A stretch of 62,008 nucleotides of DNA, taken from Dimargaris cristalligena (lineage: Eukaryota; Kickxellomycota; Dimargaritomycetes; Dimargaritales; Dimargaritaceae). The stretch lies in NCBI GenBank assembly GCA_027576995.1, contig JANBQC010000062.1, forward strand, positions 9,845 through 71,852, in the 5' to 3' direction. The position numbers were made by a program, and so were the translations under genes. Below, one piece after another: positions 54,526 through 62,008 of the stretch; positions within the stretch are counted from its first letter, which is position 1; each line of letters opens with the position of its first letter. The notes beneath the pieces were generated by a model that saw only the letters and a program-made list of their open reading frames with translations, made no database searches and was not told where the DNA came from.

Positions 54526-55560
54526 TATTTACATAAATACACTCTATACTACTCCCCTACCCCTTCGACTACAGCTAGAATAGTGTAAAAGCAGCTACCA
54601 TTCCAACCTACCCTACCCTAATTATTAAACTAATCCAGATACTCAACTTGTGGACTATGGTTGGTAGTGATCATATGGATTGGTCTGGAGGTGGCTGCTA
54701 CTCACAAGTAAGTCCAAACAACTAACATAGCCTTTTGAACTATCATGGGCAGTGGTAACATAACCACATAAGCATTGGTATCAGTCAGCTATTAGGGTGC
54801 AGTTGTCATATGGATGAGTCTGAGGTTGCTGGCCATTACCAAGCTCACATGGGAGTTGGTAGTTTTATTACCTTCTTTATATAAGTTAATTTTCCTACTC
54901 TGCAGTCTTCAAATTCTATTATATTACTATATCCTTCTATGACTATGTCACCTAGATTAACTACTCTTAGTCCATCAAGAGTCCCGAGGATAGGCTTCTA
55001 ATGGTAGGTGGGGCTCAGACTTGGCCAAGCAGGTGCTAGCATCAGGTACAGGGCACGGGGACTAACTAATAAAGGCTAGTTTACAGGTATATGTAAGGGA
55101 TGTGCAGTGGGCACACCTACTAGTTAGGTATAAGGGGGTGAGCATATATAGAGTTTATTGGGGGTAAACTAGGGGTAAGAATAAGCTAAGGAAACTAACT
55201 GGTCCCAATGGGGCCCAGTTATATATACATGGGGACAACTCCAGAGGGAGGTCCTAAGGGAAGACTACTACTAGGCTATGATATAAGTAAATAGGTTGGC
55301 TGGATGGTTGCTAGTACGTGGAAGACTCTGGGTAGCCGGAAGAGTCTTCAGATCAGTGCTAGGTTGATTAGTGCAAACTAGAAGGTGCTGGTTGGAGGGG
55401 GTTAGATGATATAGGATGATCCCATGGTATTGGGTGTGACCATGGGAAGACTAATATGGTGCTATGAGGCCTAATATAGTTGGCTACTACACCAGCCTGA
55501 TTAGGGTGGATTAGAAGGGCCAACACGGCTGGAAATAAAATTTAGATTGTTCATCTCTAA
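54526..55560. repeat. CpG-poor decayed repeat DNA beyond the Helitron
   Basis: No coding potential. CG dinucleotides remain rare until about 55.5 kb, then become normal, so this is probably old repeat DNA. A perfect 9-bp hairpin (GAAGACTCT at 55321-55329 with AGAGTCTTC at 55341-55349) followed 9 nt later by CTAG (55359-55362) resembles a canonical Helitron 3' end, but the next base is G rather than T and no matching 5' end was found. Confidence 0.45.
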
Positions 55561-55587
55561 TACAGGTATTGACCACTCAACGGAAAT

Positions 55588-55926
55588 ATGGATGCTGATA
55601 TTGCCCTCTATGGTTGACTACAGTGAATGTTTGGCCATAAATCGGGTTCTGTGTTGACTGGAATTGATTTTACAAAAGTTGCTGGGTGAATGAGAAGAAA
55701 TGTAATGGATCATCCTTATCTGGTCAATCGGCATATTACCCCACTATTGGGGTCTGATAGTATGGATCCGGATTTCGAACTCGACCTCATCATTTCCATA
55801 AATGCAGCGGGCCTGTTGGGCTATACTCAAGGCTTTCTGGATCTCATTGTCAAGAGAATCGCTGGTGTGGCGTACACAATAGACTCCGGTTTTATCAAAC
55901 AACATCTTTTCTTAAATAATATCTAA
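55588..55926 (+). CDS. unknown small protein, frame interrupted only by TGA
   Basis: From ATG 55588 to TAA 55924-55926 the frame contains three TGA codons (55615, 55624, 55687) and no TAA or TAG. Read with TGA as Trp it gives a 112-aa chain that looks coherent: DADIALYG-x-LQ-x-MFGHKSG, then after the third TGA RRNVMDHPYLVNRHITPL and FELDLIISINAAGLLGYTQG. With the standard code only 55690-55926 (78 aa) is open. No family recognised. No splice sites are needed, unlike the host genes. A perfect hairpin follows the stop by 21 nt. Confidence 0.45.
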
Positions 55927-55947
55927 TTGATCATCAACCAATCAACG

Positions 55948-55960
55948 AGTCCGAAGGACT
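55948..55960. repeat. short hairpin AGTCC-GAA-GGACT
   Basis: Perfect 5-bp stem with a GAA loop, 21 nt after the stop codon of the preceding ORF. Part of the hairpin family seen through the island. Confidence 0.6.
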
Positions 55961-55980
55961 ATCAATTCCAATATTAAAAC

Positions 55981-56127
55981 AATATGGGTGAAATTCAGCC
56001 CAGCTATATAAGGGTTTGCATTATATGTGTATGGGAGAATATATGGGAAATTTATTTTTAACTAGTAATATTGGCCGAATCTAATGGATTTTTCGTTATA
56101 CAGCTTGGATGAACTTCTCCCATATGA
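55981..56127 (+). repeat. segment shared with 13591-13735
   Basis: About 147 bp similar to the relic in the gene desert, ending a few codons into the ORF at 56109. Here it serves as the presumed leader of that ORF. Confidence 0.75.
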
Positions 56128-56435
56128 AGAAAATCACTGTTCAAGAACCAAACGTCTTCATAGCCGATGCCGATGGCCGATATGACTGGATAGTAAATAA
56201 CTTGCGCGAGGTGTATACTCCGGTAGTGTCTCATATCGAAATCCGGACGAATAACACTAACATCTCTCACGACGACATCGAACGCGCGCTTAATCTACTT
56301 ACTAGCAAGGAAACGGGACCTTTTTGGATCAAGTTGGCACCTAATAACGTAGTTTACAAACCAGGACATTCTCTTTATTGCCTGCACGACAATTTATTAA
56401 CTAATTTTCGATACATAATAGGAGGGGACCAGTAA
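56109..56435 (+). CDS. unknown 108-aa intronless ORF
   Basis: Starts ATG within the repeated segment (MNFSHMKKITVQEPN) and ends at TAA 56433-56435. Balanced composition with DGRYDWIVNNLREVY, SHDDIERALNLLTS and FWIKLAPNNVV suggests real coding, but no family is recognised. Both Trp codons are TGG. The stop codon sits in the loop of a perfect 6-bp hairpin, and an A-rich stretch (56455-56505) follows. Confidence 0.5.
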   Translation: MNFSHMKKITVQEPNVFIADADGRYDWIVNNLREVYTPVVSHIEIRTNNTNISHDDIERALNLLTSKETGPFWIKLAPNNVVYKPGHSLYCLHDNLLTNFRYIIGGDQ

Positions 56436-56442
56436 ACTGGTC
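56427..56442. repeat. hairpin enclosing a stop codon: GACCAG-TAAA-CTGGTC
   Basis: Perfect 6-bp stem; the loop contains the TAA of the ORF at 56109. It could mark the transcript end, since A-rich DNA follows directly. Confidence 0.6.
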
Positions 56443-56568
56443 GCAGGGATATGGATTAAAAGAGAAACAAAATAAAAAGGAAAAAAGAGAAAAGATAAGG
56501 GAAAGAGGGTGGTCTGCAAGGCCGACCGACCCTATATTGATCTATTGTCGTTGGTCAATAAAGGCGGA

Positions 56569-56587
56569 GTCCCCTCTAAAAGGGGAC
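56569..56587. repeat. hairpin GTCCCCT-CTAAA-AGGGGAC
   Basis: Perfect 7-bp stem with a 5-nt loop between two ORFs. A second one lies at 56633-56647 (CATCCG-GTC-CGGATG). Confidence 0.65.
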
Positions 56588-56672
56588 ACCGACTCAATAT
56601 CCAGAAAGCAAACCACTTACACTTGCCAATTGCATCCGGTCCGGATGAATAGAACTTATATGCTACACTGAA

Positions 56673-56912
56673 ATGCGGAGGCCGGAGTATGCATTGGGAT
56701 ATCAAACACAGAAACACCAACACACAATCCGCTTATATTTCTACAATAAACAGACCATGGTTGAAGCTCTAAAGATGTTTAAGGGTGGCTACGGCATCGA
56801 TTGGGACGATATCAATTCTGAATCTCCGAAATGGAATTCTGTCCTTACTGCTCCGGTCTATCATGCAAGCCCGACGTCAGAATATGCCGAGTGCAGGATC
56901 GGTTTTCGGTAA
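56673..56912 (+). CDS. unknown 79-aa intronless ORF overlapping the next
   Basis: ATG 56673 to TAA 56912. The first 53 residues look coding (RLYFYNKQTMVEALKMF, YGIDWDDINSESPKW); the last 27 overlap the next ORF in another frame and may be out-of-frame tail. Either two genes overlap by 82 nt or a frameshift has split one. No family recognised. Confidence 0.4.
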   Translation: MRRPEYALGYQTQKHQHTIRLYFYNKQTMVEALKMFKGGYGIDWDDINSESPKWNSVLTAPVYHASPTSEYAECRIGFR

Positions 56913-57121
56913 TCACCCAATCGGCCCTCGATGCGTTCCACAGTGCGGGAGCGGCATACAAAACCCTTAAGAAGATAGACCAGATCAGGTCAGAAAAGCT
57001 TGACGACAACACACTATGTTCGTTATTACAGCTGTTTGTCCACAATCGGGTCAGTGTCAAGGTGGATTCCGACTGGATTCCTGTTCAACGTATTAACGAG
57101 TATTTGGTTTTAGAACATTGA
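56831..57121 (+). CDS. small Cys-rich protein, TGA-terminated or read through to 57175
   Basis: ATG 56831 opens MEFCPYCSGLSCKPDVRIC, a zinc-ribbon-like start (C-x2-C, then two more Cys), followed by helical sequence (QSALDAFHSAGAAYKTLKK) and WIPVQRINEYLVLEH. The standard code stops at TGA 57119-57121 after 96 aa; if TGA is Trp the frame continues 17 codons (SGIPANRIQLDDESTSE) to TAA 57173-57175. Function unknown; a nucleic-acid-binding zinc protein is plausible. Confidence 0.45.
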   Translation: MEFCPYCSGLSCKPDVRICRVQDRFSVITQSALDAFHSAGAAYKTLKKIDQIRSEKLDDNTLCSLLQLFVHNRVSVKVDSDWIPVQRINEYLVLEH

Positions 57122-57648
57122 TCAGGCATTCCCGCGAACAGGATCCAATTAGACGACGAGTCCACATCCGAATAAGAGTCTCTTGCAGAGTAATTTATTT
57201 TAAAAACGACGACGGAGTCGTAAAACTCTCAAATACCAACTGGCAAATGCCAAATTTACGATCGAGGGGGATTGTGGAGCGCATGGCGTCGGTAGGAGTC
57301 CAGCTGCGAGACTCGGCATATAAGAGGCAGTTGCAGGACATTCTGACCAGTCGGTCCAGTACCATCGAGCAAAAGGACGTGGCCATCAAACTTATTTACC
57401 AGTATTATGAACGCTCCGACAAGGTGCAGAGTCTGATTGACTGATTACCGGAATCCATGCGCGAAGACTTTGCGACAGTTATTACAGAGAGATCGTTCCG
57501 AACAATGTTATGTCATAGTAGTCCAGATCTCTTGGAAGTATTCTATCCACGATGTTCTGCACTCACGCTACTGAAATTGCCATGCAAAGCCTATCCTATA
57601 ACCGGGGGGTCGAATGTATCGTGTCCATACAGACCGGGAGAAAATTAA
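57118..57648 (+). CDS. unknown ORF split by one TGA
   Basis: The frame is open from a TAA at 57094 to TGA 57442-57444 and then, in the same frame, to TAA 57646-57648. The text runs smoothly across the TGA: DKVQSLID-x-LPESMREDFATV. The first ATG is at 57247 (MPNLRSRGIVERMASVGVQL); earlier codons include YFKNDDGVVKLSNTNWQ and may need a TTG start at 57118. With TGA as Trp the product is 133-176 aa. Charged and helical, no family recognised. Confidence 0.45.
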
Positions 57649-57787
57649 GCATCTTACAAACATGTACGAGTTAACGACGGCATTACTAGACACGACGATC
57701 CGAGATATCGATGATGCACTCCTCCCTCCGTAGTCATCGTTTTTTAATTCTTAGAGAGGAGCGAAGCGACGAACGACTTGGTCGTTT

Positions 57788-58006
57788 TTAATCACCTCGA
57801 AGAGGTTCCTCATTTACGACCTGGAGTTCTTCTGTACACGCGCTACAGTACGCTTGGTTAGGGTCGTAGAGGTGTGTTACCGACACCGGAGAGTCGCAGG
57901 GCATCTTACGATTGGCGCTACTGCGAGTTTTCCCGCACACCGGAGCCAGAAAATGGCCGCATTTATTCGCGTAGTAGTAATAATGACCGCAAGTCGAACA
58001 AGGCAT
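57788..58006 (-). CDS. small Cys/His protein, probably zinc-binding
   Basis: 72 aa, intronless, ATG at 58006, TAA at 57788. Ordered Cys/His ligands: C3-x2-C6-x-H8, C16-x-H18, C24, C37, and C54-x2-C57 (CSTCGHYYYYANKCGHF, AYCSACTEEL). The spacing suggests a RING- or treble-clef-like fold binding two zincs, but it matches no family exactly. It is the only minus-strand ORF in the island. Hairpin ACCTC-GAA-GAGGT (57794-57806) overlaps its last codons. Confidence 0.55.
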   Translation of the reverse strand: MPCSTCGHYYYYANKCGHFLAPVCGKTRSSANRKMPCDSPVSVTHLYDPNQAYCSACTEELQVVNEEPLRGD

Positions 58007-58073
58007 ATTGGAATGATTTTGATTAAAAGCTTTGATACTTCTTTGGAGTCGGTTTTAAAAAGCCTCAAGGGCT

Positions 58074-58104
58074 ACTCCTTCGGAGTCGGGACCCCTGTGG
58101 GGGT
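58074..58104. repeat. double hairpin ACTCC-TTC-GGAGT + ACCCC-TGTG-GGGGT
   Basis: Two perfect 5-bp hairpins separated by 4 nt (CGGG). Related single hairpins follow at 58160-58170 (CCCC-TTT-GGGG), 58202-58214 (ACTCC-GGA-GGAGT) and 58251-58263 (ACCCC-TCC-GGGGT). Confidence 0.65.
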
Positions 58105-58399
58105 GAAAACCTCGAGAGCGGTATACCTAGGTAAGTATCCAATGGACCTCCCCTACCCGCCCCTTTGGGGTCATTCTTTCGAAATCCGAAGGATGAAAAC
58201 GACTCCGGAGGAGTACGGTCGGTCGTCGCTCCCTCCCCACGGACACGTATACCCCTCCGGGGTCCCTCCCATTCCGACCTCCGGTCACGACACCCTACAA
58301 CACACGTAACCGTCAACAGGACGTCTAGTCCGCTCCGCTCTCACCCTCGAGGTTTTTCAAAATGACTCCATCGTAGACACCGGCCGCTGTCGGCACAAC

Positions 58400-59439
58400 C
58401 CCATTAGATTGATTGTTTACATTTTGGGCCAAACTGAAGGGAATAAAAGGGCCTCATCCGGAGAATTATTTGGGAGATCCATCCCATGTCGAACTAATTT
58501 CATTGGCAAAAAGGCTGGGCGTCAATCATCACCTTCCCCTCCCACTCACCTTCTTCCTCCACTCGACACACACGCTACTGCTGTATTTACCCCACTGGGA
58601 CGCACACCATCTAACCAACTTGTGGTTATCACATTGGGTTATGCCCTCCTCCATTGCCGTCGATTGCTACTTTTATCTGCCCCACCCACCCTCTCTCGCC
58701 ACTGCGGGTTTCTACATGCCATTACCGCTCTGTACATTGCCTGGTTTATTACTGTTGATTAACCGCTTCCCCAACCCTATTACGTCGTTGACCCCTTTCT
58801 CACGTAGCTCAATAAGCGAGGGCCCGTGGATTTCTTCGCTCGATTCCCTTCTTGCCGTTCATAACCACCAATTGGCTTCAATCTCTTTCGGTCTAGACTT
58901 CCCCATTCAGCAGACTGGTAAGTGCCCTCCTGTTTCATAGAGAGGAATGGTCCGCCATCCCACTCACACAGCCTGCCCACATTCCTTGGTCGCAGTTGGC
59001 CAGGCGGAGTAGAGTCGACTATCAGAGAGAGAGAGAGAGAGAGAGAGAGGCTTTGGCTCTACTTGAGCTCTTTTCTCGTTGTTGTTACCCCCAAAGTCAC
59101 GCGACACCTTACCGCCTCTACACACCTACCCGCCTCTTCTCTTTACTCCAGTGGTGGTCTATAGAACTCCTTGACTTTGTTCATCCCTAGTGTCCCTTTT
59201 TATCTTTCCTTTTCCTTTTTAGCTACCCTAAACAATAACCACCTTCTTACTCTTCTCCCCTCTCAAGACTCGTTGCTCCTCTATTTACCAAACCAAACCC
59301 AGCCCGCTCGTATAAGACTGGTCTACTTTTGGTTACTTGATCCCTTCACCTGCCCCAACATCCGTTCGCGTGATTCGGGGTTTGCTGTTTCCGAGTAATC
59401 ACCTGTCCAATCGCGCTCTTAACTAATCCTTCTAGTTTT
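58400..59439. other. CT-rich stretch, no gene recognised
   Basis: Pyrimidine-rich on the plus strand. A 175-codon frame (58413-58940) is Leu/Pro/His-rich as expected from CT-rich DNA and has no domain. An AG microsatellite sits at 59024-59049 (about 13 units). Confidence 0.4.
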
Positions 59440-59472
59440 ACTCCTCCGGAGTTCGGTTGGTCGCTTCGCTCC
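59440..59472. repeat. hairpin plus arm of a long-range inverted repeat
   Basis: ACTCC-TCC-GGAGT at 59440-59452, then GTCGCTTCGCTCC (59460-59472), the reverse complement of GGAGCGAAGCGAC at about 57757-57769. AGGTTTTTCAAAA just after it also occurs near 58350. Confidence 0.55.
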
Positions 59473-59662
59473 CGCCCTTTAGGTTTTTCAAAACGACGAA
59501 GGAGTCGGTTGGTCGGTCAATAACCTGGGAAGCATCCACGACCGAGAGTAGAGTCCCAGAGATCGTTTTCGATTAGTGGAAATCATCAACTGACGCGACC
59601 ATCGGTAAAGATCTGGCGGATATAGAGCTATCGCGGCCTTAAACGACTCTCCGGATAGTACC

Positions 59663-60451
59663 ATGCATATCTTAGAGACATCCACTTGCAGCACTCACCA
59701 CGTGACTATTATCCGGAATGCCGATATCATATATAAAGTGTACCATCCACGACACACGGACTCGTTGGCACTACTGCGAAATACCATTTTTCCACCGCAC
59801 CACGCCATTATCGATTATACCGAATCAGGAAATCCTATAGTGGAATTCGATGGCCGGTATATAGATTATCCCACTATTCACCAGTATCCTAGTGCCGTGC
59901 AGTACACCTGGGATGGATTAGGACCGCTTACGGCAATGACGGGGCACCCTCACGTACACTATAACGAGCTGTATGTAGTGAAGACCCCCCTAGTATCGTC
60001 TTTGAGTTATGCATTTCATACCGAATTACGCAACCATATTTATCTACCCCCACACAGACATATAGCCTCCTTTATAGGAGTGGTGGTTAATGGAGATGAC
60101 GTCGAAGGAATTATATGCAAGCGGTATAACAGCGACGTGGGCCAGTTTACTATTGACGATTTATTCGGATTGTACAGTGCTATAAAGCATATTTCCCAAA
60201 ATATCGGTTATCATGGAGATATCTGTCCGAACAATATTGTACGTGACCGGGAAAGTGGCGATATTAAAGTAATCGACATAGCACAGAACGGATATACCGA
60301 ATCATGGGCTGCCCCCGAAGTTTTAGAAAGGCGTACACCGGACTTTATATCCGACTGTTACAGTTTAGGACGCGTGGCACGCAGTTTGGGAGAAATCGAT
60401 ACTCAGTTAGACGCGATAGATAGACGCCAAAGACGATTGCGTACTCCATAG
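59663..60451 (+). CDS. divergent Ser/Thr protein kinase-like protein, intronless
   Basis: 262 aa, ATG 59663 to TAG 60451. Kinase motifs in order: candidate beta-3 Lys K107 (ELYVVK), alpha-C Glu E121, PPHRHIASFIGVV before the hinge, catalytic loop HGDICPNN with D186 and N191, magnesium-binding Asp D205 (KVIDIAQNG, DIA in place of DFG), APE as AAPEV (217-219), and SDCYSLG with D231. Catalytic Lys, Asp, Asn and Asp are present, so activity is possible. HGD instead of HRD is common in small or atypical kinases of fungi, microbes and large viruses. The C-lobe stops soon after helix F, shorter than the usual 250-300-residue domain, and the N-terminal 90 residues contain a second lobe-like YKVYHPRHTDSL. 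Substrate unknown. Confidence 0.7.
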   Translation: MHILETSTCSTHHVTIIRNADIIYKVYHPRHTDSLALLRNTIFPPHHAIIDYTESGNPIVEFDGRYIDYPTIHQYPSAVQYTWDGLGPLTAMTGHPHVHYNELYVVKTPLVSSLSYAFHTELRNHIYLPPHRHIASFIGVVVNGDDVEGIICKRYNSDVGQFTIDDLFGLYSAIKHISQNIGYHGDICPNNIVRDRESGDIKVIDIAQNGYTESWAAPEVLERRTPDFISDCYSLGRVARSLGEIDTQLDAIDRRQRRLRTP

Positions 60452-61215
60452 ATGTGTAGCGTCACGGCCCGGGGATCTGGGAGGGTTCGGCGTGGCCCGC
60501 CGGGTTGAGGGACACCAGACCGTGGCGAGGAGGACGGCTGTAACAACCGTTCGAGAGGTGAGCGAGGGCGAGACGGGGGTGGAGAAGGCGACTCTTCCGA
60601 GTTCCCGATGAAAGGACGTTTCGGTCTGAACATTGTATGAAAAATAGCTATAGAAAATTTATCGGTTCGTTCTGTTTTTTAAATATATATATAAATATTT
60701 CTGAATTCAAAGACCGTGGCTACTTGTTTTCGCTCTTCAACGGCTTTGGTAAATGATGAATGAAAATTTTATGCGAGGATATAGTTTTTAATGAAGAGGT
60801 TTTATTTTTATATGAAAAACGTTTGGAGAATATGTAATAAATGGGTTTTGCGTATAGTTCGTATCTCCCCGAACTAGGGAGTAAAATCGGCGGGTTTTTA
60901 TACCCGAATTGCAAGACTAAACTGGGATGATTGTAACAGGCGCCGAACGGTCGTCGACGATGATTTCTCAGGTCTCGAGCGTTCGTCTTCAACACCTTAT
61001 GATCTCATTACTAAAGAAAACGCCTCCTCTCACGGTTTCAGCGATAACGGCTTTTTCTAGGCAATGAGTTCAATGTTGATGCCCGTTTCGGATTAAAAGA
61101 TATATATATAGTAATGATCCGGTCTTGATAAAACCGATAAAGAAATTGATAAAAATAAGCTTCCCTTAATCCTGCACTATGCAGAAGTACAGTCGCGGGG
61201 GGTTTAAATTGCAAA
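60452..61215. other. AT-rich spacer, may contain the 3' LTR of the Gypsy element
   Basis: No gene. GC-rich to about 60620, then AT-rich. It lies immediately past the 3' end of the minus-strand pol gene, where a 3' LTR is expected, but I could not define its ends because the partner LTR is outside the window. Confidence 0.35.
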
Positions 61216-62008
61216 TTAAGAACTAACGGGTTTGAAGTAAAGACGGAGATGTTCCCCGGAAATGGGGTTTATATATCGCGCTCCATCTAATTCATTAATC
61301 ACATACACATCCGTATACGGTACTGCACTCACTTTGTATGGTCCAATCCAGCGATCACGTAGTTTGTCTTCGACTTTTGTCTTTCGGTAGTCGCGTAAAA
61401 GAACCATATCGCCTACTGTAATGGGTGTACCTCGGACGCAATGATGTTGATTAAAATAATGCCGGTTTCTTTCACGTGAAGTGTCGAGATTGATTCCGGC
61501 TTGTTCACGGACCCAGGAATTCTGAATCAATTGTGTTGTGCGGCAGGCTAATAAATCGGAAGTGGACATATCTTTGGCCCAGGGTAAAGATACCCATGTT
61601 TTGTCATGGATGTCCAACGGTAACATACATTCCTGACCGTACACGAGTTGATACGGGCTTTGTCCCATAGTTCCTTTAATTGTGACCCGGTCCGCCCATA
61701 ACGCCGCATGTAACACATCGGGCCATTTCTCCGGCTGATTACGGACGAGTTTGCGAATGCAGGCCACTAAATCGCGATGCCCACGTTCAACCATGCCATT
61801 AGTTTGGGGATGGTTGGCGGTAGTGAAAACCAGCGGGATGCTGTGGGTCTTAGCAGCTCGACGGGCCACTTTACCCCATAATTCACCTCGGTCGGCAACT
61901 ACTTGGCTAGGTATGCCAAAGCGAGTTATGATGTCTTCATATAAGAAGTCGTAGACATTAGAACTATGCTTGGATTTTAACGCTCGTGCCTCGACCCAGC
62001 CACTAAAA
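61216..62008 (-). mobile_element. Ty3/Gypsy retrotransposon integrase, C-terminal part of pol (partial)
   Basis: Minus-strand frame open from the window edge to TAA at 61216, about 263 residues. It begins inside the DDE integrase core: WVEARALKSKH, ITRFGIPSQVVADRG (second catalytic Asp), then HPQTNGMVERGHRDL with the catalytic Glu, and MGQSPYQLVYGQE. The C-terminal domain shows the GPY/F module (DRWIGPYKV) and LDGARYINPISGEHLRLY. The reverse transcriptase and first Asp lie beyond 62008. The frame is intact, so the element may be fairly young, unlike the decayed Helitrons. No chromodomain is visible. Confidence 0.92.

Noticed and set aside
58413..58940. 175-codon frame in the island
   Set aside because: Composition follows CT-rich DNA, no domain, and a second frame is open over the same bases.
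59663..60451. Kinase as part of the Gypsy element
   Set aside because: The integrase is on the opposite strand and its pol gene ends at 61216, before any LTR, so the kinase lies outside the element.

Overview
The window looks like nuclear DNA of a filamentous or early-diverging fungus. Evidence: a glutamine-rich protein with two fungal-type C2H2 fingers, conserved chromatin, telomere and nucleic-acid-binding proteins split by many introns of about 130-330 nt (donors mostly GTAAGY/GTAGGT, acceptors YAG), a decayed Helitron and a Ty3/Gypsy integrase. The lineage cannot be fixed from sequence alone.

Layout. (1) 1.7-8.9 kb, gene cluster: a TLC-domain membrane protein (minus) lies head-to-head with a gene that joins an N-terminal SHG1/BOD1-like domain to an SGF29-like tandem Tudor module. 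A broken class I methyltransferase follows. (2) 8.9-32.1 kb: about 23 kb with no recognisable gene, except a 145-bp relic (13.6 kb) shared with the island at 56 kb. (3) 32.1-34.8 kb: a poly-Q two-finger C2H2 regulator with a long ATG-free leader, followed by about 7 kb of apparently non-coding DNA. (4) 42.1-47.0 kb: a convergent pair, a nine-exon EVE-domain (THYN1-like) protein and a five-exon OB-fold/winged-helix protein best read as STN1-like. (5) 47.3-55.5 kb: CpG-depleted repeats, namely an internally deleted Helitron copy directly abutting a 6.5-kb degenerate RepHel Helitron, then decayed repeat DNA. (6) 55.6-60.6 kb: an unusual island of compact, intronless, partly overlapping small ORFs and many short GC-rich hairpins, with a small Cys/His protein and a divergent protein kinase. 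(7) 60.6-62.0 kb: the 3' end of a Ty3/Gypsy pol gene on the minus strand, running off the window.

Most interesting signal: in the 55.6-57.7 kb island every in-frame interruption I found is TGA (five of five), while every ORF there ends in TAA or TAG. This fits TGA read as tryptophan, or an origin in DNA using such a code (for example mitochondrial or plasmid DNA), or a compact virus-like insert. It contrasts sharply with the intron-rich host genes. A segment of the island recurs in the gene desert, so it belongs to something that moved or was copied.

Splice models were built by hand from splice sites, reading phase and domain continuity. All five-exon and nine-exon models close in frame. Family assignments come from recognised motifs, not from searches.
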